Assembly: GCA_944323145.1 (NCBI GenBank)
Contig: CALURJ010000006.1
Location: forward strand, 19,640-83,639
Direction of reading: 5' to 3'
Origin: Candidatus Gastranaerophilales bacterium
GTDB lineage: Bacteria > Cyanobacteriota > Vampirovibrionia > Gastranaerophilales > Gastranaerophilaceae
DNA length: 64,000 nt
Shown: positions 8,511-16,406 of the stretch, piece by piece
How positions within the stretch are numbered: the first letter of the stretch is position 1
How the letters are laid out: every line of letters begins with the position of its first letter
Position numbers and translations under genes: made by a program
Notes under the pieces: model-generated
Seen by the model: only the letters and a program-made list of their open reading frames with translations
The model's database searches: none
Told to the model about the DNA's origin: nothing

Positions 8511-9929
8511 TTACTGGCCGAGCTCTATTATATCCTCTTCATCGGCTGTTAAGTTTTTACCGATTGCCTTTTCAAGCTGCGCTTTAGCAGAATTATATTG
8601 ATACAATGCATTATAATAACTCAACTGAGCCTGTTGATAGTTTATCTGAGCATCTTTTAATTCTGTCGGATTTGCCTCTCCTACACGGTATCTTCCGTAA
8701 GAAAGCTCATAGTTTTCTTTTGCCTGCTTAACACCAAGCATTGCAACAGGCATTTGATTTTTCTTTTCTTCTAACATCAAATAAGCGTTTTGAATTTCTA
8801 AATATATTTGATTCTGTGTATTTTTGGCATTGGCAATTTCCTTGTCATACAGATATCTGGCTTCTTGAATTTCATTCTTTATCAACATACCATTAATCGT
8901 AGGGAAATTCAAATATCCGCCAATATTGTAACCGTGATTTGATGTCCAATGTTTCCCACCAATTTGAAGCTGACCTTCTATTGACAAAGTAGGGAAATAG
9001 GATTTCTTTACAAGTTTCAAGGTTTGATTTGCACTTTCAACCTTTAATTCCGCAAGTTTTAATTCAGGGCGTGCCTCTCTTGCAATTTCTATTGACTTAT
9101 TAAATGTTATATTAACAGGTTCGTATTTAAGTCTTTCCTGAACATTATATTTGTCAATAAAAGGAACACCCATAATATTATTTAACCTTGCGACAGCAAG
9201 ATTTACAGCATTATCAGCCTGAATAAGCTGCAACTTGGCATTGCTCAGGTTTACTTCTGCAATTGTGACATCAACCTTAGGGTTCATACCTATCTCATAA
9301 AAAGCTTTTGCCTGATTATAAAACATTTCAAACTTATTTACGGTATCTTCTGCAACTCTTTTATTTTCAAAAGCATAAAGAAGATTATAATAAGCATCTT
9401 TTGTCTGGTAAATTACTTCATTGATAGTTGCTCCGAGAGTTGTTTTATTAGCTTCATAATCTAATCTACGTATTGTAGCCTGATTCTGAGTTACTCCAAA
9501 GTCATAAAGCATCTGCTGTAAAGTAACTTGACCTAAAATATAATAATTAAATGTTAAATTCCGGCCTAAAGCATCAGATAATTGCAGCTGTCTTATTCTC
9601 GTATAACCTGTCTGCCAACTTATTTGAGGGAAATAATTTGACCAGACTTGTTTAATACGGGAATCAGATGCCAGAATATCATGAAATGCTGCATTAATCT
9701 GCGGATTGTTTCCTAAAGCAAGTTCAATACAACGTTCAAGCGTCATATCAATATTTTTTTCAACAGAACCTTCAATAACAAAATCAGGTTCCTTTTCTTT
9801 AGGCTTTGGAAGAACCGCATCAGCTTTTGGGTATTCCTTTTCGCTGACAGTGTTACCTATTTCTTCCGCAAACACTGCGTGGGAGACAAAACTTAATATT
9901 AAACATAATGATATTATTTTCTTAAGCAT
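8511..9929 (-). CDS. TolC-family outer membrane efflux protein
   Basis: A 472-residue outer membrane channel that joins an inner-membrane pump to the outside. A signal peptide (KKIISLCLILSFVSHAVFA) is followed by two homologous helical repeats typical of OEP domains: LERCIELALGNNPQINAA near 65-82 starts the first, and ELKLAELKVESANQTLKLVKK the second, which ends in NYQQAQLSYYNALYQYNSAKAQLEKAIG. Its start overlaps the RND pump stop (TAATG). With the pump and adaptor it makes a complete tripartite system. Confidence 0.95.
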   Translation of the reverse strand: MLKKIISLCLILSFVSHAVFAEEIGNTVSEKEYPKADAVLPKPKEKEPDFVIEGSVEKNIDMTLERCIELALGNNPQINAAFHDILASDSRIKQVWSNYFPQISWQTGYTRIRQLQLSDALGRNLTFNYYILGQVTLQQMLYDFGVTQNQATIRRLDYEANKTTLGATINEVIYQTKDAYYNLLYAFENKRVAEDTVNKFEMFYNQAKAFYEIGMNPKVDVTIAEVNLSNAKLQLIQADNAVNLAVARLNNIMGVPFIDKYNVQERLKYEPVNITFNKSIEIAREARPELKLAELKVESANQTLKLVKKSYFPTLSIEGQLQIGGKHWTSNHGYNIGGYLNFPTINGMLIKNEIQEARYLYDKEIANAKNTQNQIYLEIQNAYLMLEEKKNQMPVAMLGVKQAKENYELSYGRYRVGEANPTELKDAQINYQQAQLSYYNALYQYNSAKAQLEKAIGKNLTADEEDIIELGQ

Positions 9930-12900
9930 TATTTATCCTTTTTTTTAAATTTACTTGCTGTAAAAACTTTAAAGTTTTCAACAAGTACAAAGAAAGCAGG
10001 GACAAGGAACGTTCCTATAAACGCAACTGCCATCATCCCGCCGAACACCGTCATACCTACGGAATTTCTGCTGGCAGCACCAGCACCTTTCGCAAATACA
10101 AGAGGCAGAAGTCCGAGAATAAAGGCAATATTTGTCATCATTACAGCCCTGAACCTTAATTTTGCCGCCTGCATTGCAGATTCAACAATTCCCATACCGC
10201 TCTGGTGAGCGTCTTTGGCAAATTCTATAATCAAAATAGCCTGTTTTGTAGACAAACCGATTAACATGACAAGCCCGATTTGGGAATAAATATCAAGTGA
10301 ATATCCTGACACATACTGGAAGAACAACGCTCCAACCAACGCCACAGGAGAAATTAACAATACAGCTATAGGAAGCATCCAGCTTTCATACAAGCCTACA
10401 AGGAACAAGTATATGAATACAAGTGACATTGCTAAGATAGGTCCAATCTGTCCGCTGGATTCTTTCTCCTGCAACGAACTTCCAGACCAGTTATAGCCCA
10501 TATCCTGCGGAAGAACTTCATCAGAAATTCTCTCCATTGCAGCCATAGCATCTCCGGAACTTACCCCGTTGCGTGCCTGACCGTTAATTGTAATTGCAGG
10601 ATACATATTAAATCTTGTTAAACTGTATGGGCCTACAACATTGCTCACTGACACAACTGCGGAAAGAGGTACCATTGTCCCTTTTGAATTTTTTACATAA
10701 ATTTTATCTATATCAGCCGGTTTTTCCCTGAATGGGGAATCTGCCTGTAAATAAACACGATAAACACGTCCGTATTTATTAAAGTCGTTAACGTAAGATT
10801 TTCCGAAATAACCTGACAAAGCACTGTAAATTTCAGAAATATCGACTCCCTGTGCTAATGCCTTATCTTCATTCACTTTTATCATCAATTGTGGAAGATT
10901 TGCAGTAAATGAAGTGTACACCATCTGGAACGCCGAATTCTTATTTGCCGCATCAATTAATTTTTGAGCTTCGTCATAAAGTTCTTGAGGCGTCCTGTCA
11001 CCTTTATCAAGCAGTTGATATTCAAAACCGCCGAACATACCCAAACCTGAAATTGAAGGCGGGGAGAACGAGGCTATCGTTGCTGATGGATAATTTGCAA
11101 ATTCTTTTTTTATCTTGCTCAAAATACTTTGCATTGATAAATCTTTACTTTTACGCTCAGACCAATTCGCAAGTTCTGCAACTATAAGGGCTGTGTTTTC
11201 TCCTGAATATCCAACCATTGTAATCGTATTTTCAACACCCGGAATTTTTAAAATTCTTTCTTCAACTTCTGTTGCAACCATATCGGTTCTGGAAGCCGAT
11301 GAGCCGTCGGGAAGCTGGATTTGAGAGAATACCGCACCTTTATCCTCAGTCGGTAAGAAACCTTTCGGTATCAAATAAAACATTCCAAGTGTAAATGCAA
11401 TAACAACAGCATACAAACTCATTGTGAGTACAGGAGAATTAATAAATAATTTTACCCCGTCTAAATACTTATCCCTGATACCGTTAAACCAATCATCAAA
11501 TTTTTGAATAAATACAAAGTCAGCTTTTTCTTCACCCGGTTTCAAAATCATTGCACACAAAGCAGGAGCAAGAGTTAATGCAACAAGTGTAGACAAACCG
11601 ATTGATGATGCAATACATAAAGCAAACTGTCTGAACATCTGCCCAGTAATCCCTGACATAAAAGATACCGGAACAAATACCGCCATCAAAACCAGTGATG
11701 TTGCAAGAACAGCACCGAATACCTCTTCCATAGTAACTTCTGTAGCGTCAACGGGAGTTTTCCCTTCTTGAATATGTCTTTGCGTATTTTCAAGAACAAC
11801 AATAGCATCGTCAACAACCAGACCAACTGCAAGTACAAGCCCGAATAAAATCAAAAGGTTTACCGAAAAACCTAGAATATTCATAAATATAAACACACCG
11901 ATTAATGAAACAGGAATTGCGCAGAAAGGAATAAGCGCCGCTCTTGCACTGCCTAAGAACATATAAGTTACAATACCTACAAGCACAATAGCAAGTCCTA
12001 TTGCGTTAATAACTTCCTTAATAGACTCACGTACAAATTCAGTTTCATCACGCTGTATTTTATACTCAATACCGGGCGGGAAATTCTTGCTTAATTCCGC
12101 CATCTTTGCCCTGATTTTATTAGAAAGATCAATGGCATTGGCCTCCGGTAACTGACTTATGGAAATAATTGCAGAATCTTTGCCGCCGATACGGGAGAAG
12201 TATGAGTAACTTTCCGCACCCAGCTGAACTCTTGCAATATCTTTAAGCTTAATTTGCGACCCGTCAGGTTTTGAGCGGATAATTATATTTTCAAACTCCG
12301 AAACATCCTTCAAACGCCCTTTTGTTCTCATAGTAAGCTTAATCATCTGTTTGTTTGCCATAGGTTCAACACCCAGATCGCCCGCAGGAACCTGAGTATT
12401 TTGAGCCTGAATTGCGGCATTAACCTCGGAAACAGAAACCCCGAGATTTGCCATCTTGGCGGCATCAAGCCAAATTCTCATTGAATAGTCAGATGAGCCG
12501 AATACCGACACCTTACCAACACCTTTAATACGTGCAAGTTCATCTTTAATATAAATTGATGCATAGTTTGCAATATATAATGAATCATAAGTGTGTGTAG
12601 GCGAATTGACAGAAATCATCATCAACCCCGGACCGCCTGTTGATTTTCTTACCGTCAAACCATACCGGCGAACATCCTCCGGCAGACGCGGAGTAACCAG
12701 TTGCAGCTGGTTTTGAACGTTAACAACAGCCATATCAGGATCTGATCCGATTTCAAAATACAAAGTCAGCTGATACTGCCCGTTTTGTGAGGTAGATGAC
12801 ATATAAATCATATCCTCAACCCCGTTTAACTGTGCTTCAACAGGCGCCGCAATAGTATCTTCAACAACATCAGAGCTTGCCCCTGCGTAAGTCGCCGTTA

Positions 12901-13051
12901 CAATAACCTGAGGCGGGGTAATTGACGGATATTCTTCCAATGGAAGAGTCAAAATCATCAAAGCTCCGGCAAGTATTATTGCCAGAGATATAACAATAGC
13001 CAATTTCGGCCTTTTTATAAACAAGTTGCCTTTATTTTCGTTTTGCATCAT
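9929..13051 (-). CDS. RND efflux transporter, AcrB/MexB (HAE-1) type
   Basis: A 1040-residue proton-driven inner-membrane pump. It has the N-terminal span, EEYPSITPPQVIVTATYAGA, two large periplasmic loops and twelve membrane segments. The proton-relay residues are present: GLVVDDAIVVLEN in TM4 (Asp-Asp) and IGLSTKQAILIIEFAK in TM10 (Lys), which identify the drug-type HAE-1 family rather than metal pumps. It follows the adaptor gene after 118 bases that carry an octamer repeat array, and is coupled to the TolC gene. Substrates are not predictable; no local drug-type regulator is adjacent except the XRE gene beyond the adaptor. Confidence 0.97.
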   Translation of the reverse strand: MMQNENKGNLFIKRPKLAIVISLAIILAGALMILTLPLEEYPSITPPQVIVTATYAGASSDVVEDTIAAPVEAQLNGVEDMIYMSSTSQNGQYQLTLYFEIGSDPDMAVVNVQNQLQLVTPRLPEDVRRYGLTVRKSTGGPGLMMISVNSPTHTYDSLYIANYASIYIKDELARIKGVGKVSVFGSSDYSMRIWLDAAKMANLGVSVSEVNAAIQAQNTQVPAGDLGVEPMANKQMIKLTMRTKGRLKDVSEFENIIIRSKPDGSQIKLKDIARVQLGAESYSYFSRIGGKDSAIISISQLPEANAIDLSNKIRAKMAELSKNFPPGIEYKIQRDETEFVRESIKEVINAIGLAIVLVGIVTYMFLGSARAALIPFCAIPVSLIGVFIFMNILGFSVNLLILFGLVLAVGLVVDDAIVVLENTQRHIQEGKTPVDATEVTMEEVFGAVLATSLVLMAVFVPVSFMSGITGQMFRQFALCIASSIGLSTLVALTLAPALCAMILKPGEEKADFVFIQKFDDWFNGIRDKYLDGVKLFINSPVLTMSLYAVVIAFTLGMFYLIPKGFLPTEDKGAVFSQIQLPDGSSASRTDMVATEVEERILKIPGVENTITMVGYSGENTALIVAELANWSERKSKDLSMQSILSKIKKEFANYPSATIASFSPPSISGLGMFGGFEYQLLDKGDRTPQELYDEAQKLIDAANKNSAFQMVYTSFTANLPQLMIKVNEDKALAQGVDISEIYSALSGYFGKSYVNDFNKYGRVYRVYLQADSPFREKPADIDKIYVKNSKGTMVPLSAVVSVSNVVGPYSLTRFNMYPAITINGQARNGVSSGDAMAAMERISDEVLPQDMGYNWSGSSLQEKESSGQIGPILAMSLVFIYLFLVGLYESWMLPIAVLLISPVALVGALFFQYVSGYSLDIYSQIGLVMLIGLSTKQAILIIEFAKDAHQSGMGIVESAMQAAKLRFRAVMMTNIAFILGLLPLVFAKGAGAASRNSVGMTVFGGMMAVAFIGTFLVPAFFVLVENFKVFTASKFKKKDK

Positions 13052-13066
13052 ATCCCTTTTTATTTG

Positions 13067-13169
13067 GAAGGCAAGAAGGCAGGATGATAAGAAGATAGGT
13101 TCATTTCAGTGCTTCGCACAAAAAAATTATTAAATAGCTTATCTTCTTAGCTTCCTACCCTCCTATCTT
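13067..13169. repeat. Inverted pair of octamer tandem-repeat arrays
   Basis: Between adaptor and pump genes, 13067-13098 holds four 8-bp units of type GAAGGCAR/GAAGATAG. 13138-13169 holds four units of the complementary type (CTTATCTT, CCTATCTT). The centre is AT-rich with GTGCTTCGCAC. TAAGAAGATA and TATCTTCTTA are exact inverted copies. The right array runs into the adaptor stop codon. Confidence 0.65.
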
Positions 13170-14330
13170 CTATTTAGTCACCTTTTCCGATTTTATTTTC
13201 TGCATTTCCTCATCAGAAACTATTTTAACAGGCTTGCCGGGTGTTACCTTTTGCAACCCCTCTGTAATTATCCTGTCACCTTTTTGAAGCCCTTCAGTAA
13301 TAATCCAGTTATGCCCGACCTGCTCGCCCGTTTTTACATAAACAAGCTGCGGGAGGTCTTGTTCATCAAGTTTATAAACATATTTACCTGCCTGATTTTC
13401 AAGAACTGCCGTTACAGGAGCTACAGGCACATTAACAGGTTTGTTTGCATATAATTTTACGGTTACAAATTCCCCGTGAATTAAAGCATTATCAGGGTTC
13501 TCAAAAGTTGCTCTCATAGTAACGGTACCCGTTGATGTATCAACTTTATTATCCTGAAAATCCTGAACCCCTTTAAGCGGATATTTTGAGCCGTTACTCA
13601 TAATTAATTCTACCTTACGGTTTTTATTTGCACCGCCGTCAGACGCCGCAAGAGATTGAAAATCCTTGGAATCAAGCGGGAAAGTTACATAAATGGGATT
13701 TGTACTGTTAATTGTAGTCAGCGCACCGGTGGTCGGAGAAACATAGTTTCCTACAGTAACATTGATTATACCTACTTTACCATCAACGGGCGATTTAACA
13801 TTTGTATAACTCAAATTTCTCTGAGCGTCATTGTATGAAGCTTTTGCAGAAGCAAGCTGCGCCTTTAAAGAATCCCTGTTAGAAAGCATTTGGTCATACT
13901 GTGCTTTTGCAATATAATCCTTTTTAACAAGTTCAGCCGAACGCGCAAGCTGTTTTTCCGCATAAACAAGCTGGGCAGTTAAATTTTTAACATTAGCACC
14001 GGCAACATTTGCTGCATTCGAGTATTCGGCAGGTTCAATAAGGAATAAAACCTGCCCCTGTTTTACAAAGTCACCTTCTTTAAAATAACTTTTCTGAAGA
14101 TAACCGGAAATACGCGCCAGAACATCAACCCTGTACTTTGAAACCACACGTCCCGGAGCTTCATAATTTCTGATTACGCTTTCTTCCTGAATTTCCTGAA
14201 TAGAAACAGTAGGATCAGGCCTGTTCATCATAGCTTTCCCCTGCATAAAATTAGAGAACAGAGAATAAGCGTACCTGAGCACTATTGCCCCCACAATTAT
14301 GGAAAGAAATATTATAATATTTTTTTTCAT
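13170..14330 (-). CDS. RND periplasmic adaptor (membrane fusion protein)
   Basis: A 386-residue AcrA/MexA-type adaptor linking pump and TolC channel. One N-terminal hydrophobic segment (IIIFLSIIVGAIVLRYAYSLF) anchors it; there is no lipobox Cys. The biotinyl-lipoyl half-motifs are VLARISGYLQKSYFKEGDFVKQGQVLF (about 70-96) and SPVDGKVGIINVTVGNYV, separated by an alpha-hairpin rich in Ala, Lys and Gln; beta-barrel and membrane-proximal domains follow. First gene of the leftward efflux operon; its stop codon sits in an octamer repeat array. Confidence 0.95.
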   Translation of the reverse strand: MKKNIIIFLSIIVGAIVLRYAYSLFSNFMQGKAMMNRPDPTVSIQEIQEESVIRNYEAPGRVVSKYRVDVLARISGYLQKSYFKEGDFVKQGQVLFLIEPAEYSNAANVAGANVKNLTAQLVYAEKQLARSAELVKKDYIAKAQYDQMLSNRDSLKAQLASAKASYNDAQRNLSYTNVKSPVDGKVGIINVTVGNYVSPTTGALTTINSTNPIYVTFPLDSKDFQSLAASDGGANKNRKVELIMSNGSKYPLKGVQDFQDNKVDTSTGTVTMRATFENPDNALIHGEFVTVKLYANKPVNVPVAPVTAVLENQAGKYVYKLDEQDLPQLVYVKTGEQVGHNWIITEGLQKGDRIITEGLQKVTPGKPVKIVSDEEMQKIKSEKVTK

Positions 14331-14469
14331 TAATTCTCCCTCATCCGGTAAAAATTGGTTAAATGTTATTTATTTTAATAATTAGAATTTGTTTTGTTGT
14401 TATAACAACAATTTTATTATTAACTTTTTTTAATGTCAATAACAAAAGTGAACAGGTATAAATTATTTC

Positions 14470-14490
14470 CCCCTCCTGATTAGGGAGGGG
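14470..14490. repeat. GC-rich palindromic repeat, copy 1
   Basis: CCCCTCCTGATTAGGGAGGGG, one base short of a perfect palindrome, a member of the CCCTCCCTAATTAGGGAGGG family found at 14520, 15999 and 16407. Confidence 0.8.
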
Positions 14491-14519
14491 TAGGGAATTG
14501 ATAATAATTCTTATTTACT

Positions 14520-14616
14520 CCCTCCCTGATTAGGGAGGGCAGGGGTGGGTAGCAATTTTAAAATATTTAAATTTTATCAATACCCTTCCAAACCTTCCCT
14601 AAACAGGGAAGGCTTT
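14520..14616. repeat. Composite repeat, left copy
   Basis: Palindrome CCCTCCCTGATTAGGGAGGG (14520-14539), then GTGGGTAGCAA, about 30 AT-rich bases, then a second hairpin family starting CCCTTCC and containing CCTTCCCTAAACAGGGAAGG. The same series in the same orientation occurs at 16407-16506, on the far side of the XRE/prepilin module. Confidence 0.7.
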
Positions 14617-14643
14617 AGACATCTCTCTGGAGAGAGTAAGGTT

Positions 14644-14973
14644 CTACCTTCTGTTTTTATGAATTGCGCTAATAATATCTTTTATCAGCCCGAGTTCCTT
14701 AACAGAAGAAATCTGAACAAGCGTATAAATTTCATTCCTTAATTTATCATCATTAATTTTAGTAAGGTTAAAAAATTCATTGATATCTATTTCAAGTATC
14801 TGGGCAATCTTGATAAATGTTTCAATAGACGGGAAAGAATTACCGTTTTCAATAGTGCACATGTGTCGTGGAGAGATGTCAATTTTTTCAGAAAGTTCTT
14901 CTTGTGAAAATCCCCGTTCTATACGCAATTGCCGTATTTTTTTACCGATAATTTCTTTGTCTAAATTCATCAT
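14644..14973 (-). CDS. XRE-family transcriptional regulator
   Basis: A 109-residue regulator. Residues 7-62 form an HTH_3 domain (IGKKIRQLRIERGFSQEELS, then SPRHMCTIENGNSFPSIETF). The remaining 45 residues form a helical tail that may dimerise. GAGG lies just before two adjacent ATG codons; the second (14970) has the better spacing. It is divergent from the prepilin gene at 15100, whose promoter carries two direct copies of TGATATTTATATC, so this protein is the natural candidate repressor. Composite repeats flank the module on both sides. Confidence 0.88.
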   Translation of the reverse strand: MMNLDKEIIGKKIRQLRIERGFSQEELSEKIDISPRHMCTIENGNSFPSIETFIKIAQILEIDINEFFNLTKINDDKLRNEIYTLVQISSVKELGLIKDIISAIHKNRR

Positions 14974-15015
14974 AAACCTCTAATAAAATATAAAAACAAG
15001 TTTACAATGATTTAA

Positions 15016-15057
15016 TGATATTTATATCAATAATCTTGACAAATTGATATTTATATC
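15016..15057 (+). promoter_or_regulatory. Twin operator-like direct repeats
   Basis: TGATATTTATATC occurs identically at 15016-15028 and 15045-15057, 29 bases apart. Each copy is itself a near-palindrome (GATAT..ATATC). The first lies just upstream of the -35 box and the second fills the -35/-10 spacer of the prepilin promoter, ideal for repression. Confidence 0.65.
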
Positions 15058-15064
15058 GTATAAT
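15036..15064 (+). promoter_or_regulatory. Consensus sigma-70 promoter of prepilin gene
   Basis: TTGACA (15036-15041), 17 bases, TATAAT (15059-15064): all twelve positions match the consensus. Transcription should begin near 15071, about 29 bases before the ATG at 15100. Confidence 0.8.
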
Positions 15065-15099
15065 TAATCATGTATACAATCAAGAAAGGTGGAATGATT

Positions 15100-15837
15100 A
15101 TGAAATTATCAAACATGAGGATGAGTGGCTTTACTTTGGCTGAAGTATTGATTACTCTTGGTATTATTGGTGTTGTAGCTGCAATGACTATGCCTACATT
15201 GATGAACTCTACACAGGGCGCACAGTATAAAGCAGCTTACAAAAAAGCTTTGTCAGCAATCTCGCAGGGCGTAACATTAAACGTAGCTCTGGACGGCGCT
15301 AGTTTTGCTGATGCTGTTGCAGGAACAGCAGGGGCAACTACCAAACCTTCTGATGGAGATTCTGTAGCAAGTATACTTGCTGCTAGAATGAATGTTGTTA
15401 ATGCTACAAATGCTACGGACAGCGGATATGGAATGACAACTCCACAAGGAGGCGGTAATGCAACTTCAAATTTCAACGGGAAAGTTACAGCATGCGTTGA
15501 TGACGATAGTAATCCAGCTACTCCATGCACCGACCAACCAGTCACACCTGATACATTTTTATTCTTTAATGATGGCAGTATGTTTGCGTATGTAGCAGCT
15601 GATGCAGTAGAGTGTACAGATGACGAAGTAGCCGGAGTAAAACATTGTTCTGGCGTAATTGATGTAAACGGACTTAAAGGACCAAACAAAATTGTAAAAT
15701 GTGACGATGGAAATGAAAATGTAACAACAGGAACTTGTACTGTAAGTAATCCTACAGACATATATCCTGTAGAATTTTATGACCAAACAATACTTCCTGC
15801 ATCGGATGCAGCAAAAGCTGTATTGTACGGCAAGTAG
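15100..15837 (+). CDS. Prepilin-like protein under XRE control
   Basis: A 245-residue protein with leader MKLSNMRMSG, then FTLAEVLITLGIIGVVAAMT, Glu at +5. The body is rich in Ala, Thr, Asn and Asp with several Cys and contains GVIDVNGLKGPNKI, the loop shared with the other two prepilins here. The ATG at 15100 is preferred because AGGTGG lies 7 bases upstream; ATG 15070 falls on the predicted transcription start. Promoter boxes are perfect and overlapped by operator-like repeats, so high but switchable expression is expected. Function is likely a surface or pseudopilus subunit. Confidence 0.85.
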   Translation: MKLSNMRMSGFTLAEVLITLGIIGVVAAMTMPTLMNSTQGAQYKAAYKKALSAISQGVTLNVALDGASFADAVAGTAGATTKPSDGDSVASILAARMNVVNATNATDSGYGMTTPQGGGNATSNFNGKVTACVDDDSNPATPCTDQPVTPDTFLFFNDGSMFAYVAADAVECTDDEVAGVKHCSGVIDVNGLKGPNKIVKCDDGNENVTTGTCTVSNPTDIYPVEFYDQTILPASDAAKAVLYGK

Positions 15838-15890
15838 CGCGAGTGAGCTGAGGCTCGCATAAACAATTTTTGTAAAACGAATCTTTTTGT

Positions 15891-15926
15891 AGACCGGAAA
15901 TCTTTTCACGCCGGTCTTTTTTTTTG
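15891..15926 (+). terminator. Terminator of the prepilin gene
   Basis: AGACCGG, 13-base loop, CCGGTCT followed by an uninterrupted run of eight or more T. It lies 53 bases after the stop codon. Confidence 0.9.
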
Positions 15927-15933
15927 CAGCCTG

Positions 15934-15951
15934 CCGCTGCACCCGCCACTC
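15934..15951. repeat. Fragment of the 65-bp repeat family
   Basis: CCGCTGCACCCGCCACTC differs by one base from CCGCTCCACCCGCCACTC in the tandem copies at 28210-28339, so a piece of that element also lies here, just after the prepilin terminator. Confidence 0.5.
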
Positions 15952-15998
15952 AGATATTGAATACTTCCCCTCCCAACACTGGAGAGGCTAGAAGTATT

Positions 15999-16079
15999 CC
16001 CCTCCCTAATTAGGGAGGGGATAGGGCGTTGGGAATAATTCTTATTTACTCCCTCCCTTGGGGGAGGGGTTAGGGGAGA
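15999..16079. repeat. GC-rich palindromic repeats, right side of the prepilin module
   Basis: A perfect palindrome containing CCCTCCCTAATTAGGGAGGG (15999-16020). It is followed by AATAATTCTTATTTACTCCC, also found between the two left copies at 14502-14521, and then by a GGGGGAGGGGTTAGGGG block. Confidence 0.75.
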
Positions 16080-16103
16080 GGGTTAATTTTTTATTCTCCG
16101 CAC

Positions 16104-16132
16104 TTGACAAACAAAACAAAATCGTAAATAAT
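16104..16132 (+). promoter_or_regulatory. Promoter of putative antisense small RNA (locus 1)
   Basis: TTGACA (16104-16109), 17 bases, AATAAT (16127-16132): 11 of 12 consensus positions. No protein-coding frame follows on this strand. Confidence 0.65.
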
Positions 16133-16138
16133 ATTATT

Positions 16139-16220
16139 ACAGGGTGGCAGCTTGCCAAGCTTGCCGGATGCCCTCAGAAGGTCAAACGGTTCTTATCTGT
16201 TCAGGTAAGAGCCGTTTTTT
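16139..16220 (+). ncRNA. Putative small RNA, convergent with a 26-codon hydrophobic ORF
   Basis: About 82 nt between a near-consensus promoter and a terminator hairpin. AGGG (16141-16144) pairs with CCCT (16171-16174), enclosing GGCAGCTT-GCC-AAGC-T-TGCC. The terminator stem runs from about 16184 to 16214 with a T run to 16220. No known family (4.5S, 6S, tmRNA, riboswitch) was recognised. Its 3' end is antisense to the last nine codons of the small ORF at 16193-16273 (minus strand), the layout of antitoxin RNAs such as RatA. Confidence 0.55.
16184..16220 (+). terminator. Terminator of the small RNA, locus 1
   Basis: AAACGGTTCTTATC pairs, with two G-T wobbles, with GGTAAGAGCCGTTT across a 6-base loop, followed by a T run (16215-16220). 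Confidence 0.75.
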
Positions 16221-16273
16221 AATATGTACAAAATCAAAAAGATTAGTAATAAACTAATATTGAAATCATTCAT
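16193..16273 (-). CDS. Putative 26-residue membrane peptide (type I toxin-like)
   Basis: A reading frame from ATG (16273) to TAA (16195-16193). The peptide begins MNDFNISLLLIFLILYIL and ends in a polar, weakly basic tail, i.e. one short membrane segment plus tail, as in Fst/TxpA-type toxins. The start is well supported: AAAGGGGG lies 5 bases upstream. The preceding 60 bases fold on this strand into a three-way junction with a C(UUCG)G hairpin. A rightward small RNA overlaps its 3' end. No family was recognised, and being short it could be chance; the SD, the structure and the analogous locus at 52293-52367 support it. Confidence 0.5.
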   Translation of the reverse strand: MNDFNISLLLIFLILYILKNGSYLNR

Positions 16274-16334
16274 ATCGACCCCCTTTCTAGTCGGGAACTA
16301 CCCGAAGGTCTACAATATATGTGTAGGCGGTTCC
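16274..16334 (-). promoter_or_regulatory. Structured 5' leader of the small ORF (three-way junction)
   Basis: On the minus strand GGAAC (16334-16330) pairs with GTTCC (16298-16294). It encloses hairpin CTACA-N7-TGTAG (16326-16310) and hairpin ACC-TTCG-GGT (16309-16300). The C(UUCG)G tetraloop occurs only in minus-strand RNA and so sets the strand. The 3' arm GTTCC could alternatively pair with the GGGGG of the Shine-Dalgarno (16283-16279), suggesting a translational switch. Confidence 0.5.
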
Positions 16335-16368
16335 GTTTCGAAAAGAGCATCTTTTACCCTGCAAAACT

Positions 16369-16397
16369 ACGATACTACAAAGTTGACTATTTGTCAT
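16369..16397 (-). promoter_or_regulatory. Possible promoter of the small ORF transcript
   Basis: ATGACA (16397-16392), 17 bases, TATCGT (16374-16369) on the minus strand. -35 matches 5 of 6 and -10 matches 4 of 6, so this is weaker than the opposing promoter. Confidence 0.35.
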
Positions 16398-16406
16398 TTT
16401 TATTTT

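Noticed and set aside
15070..15099. ATG at 15070 as start of the second prepilin
   Set aside because: It coincides with the predicted transcription start of a perfect promoter and has no ribosome site; ATG 15100 has AGGTGG at 7 bases.
16139..16220. 4.5S (SRP) RNA or 6S RNA identity for the small RNA
   Set aside because: Lacks the conserved GGAAGCAGCC-type apical loop of SRP RNA and is far too short for 6S; none of the riboswitch consensus patterns I know fits.
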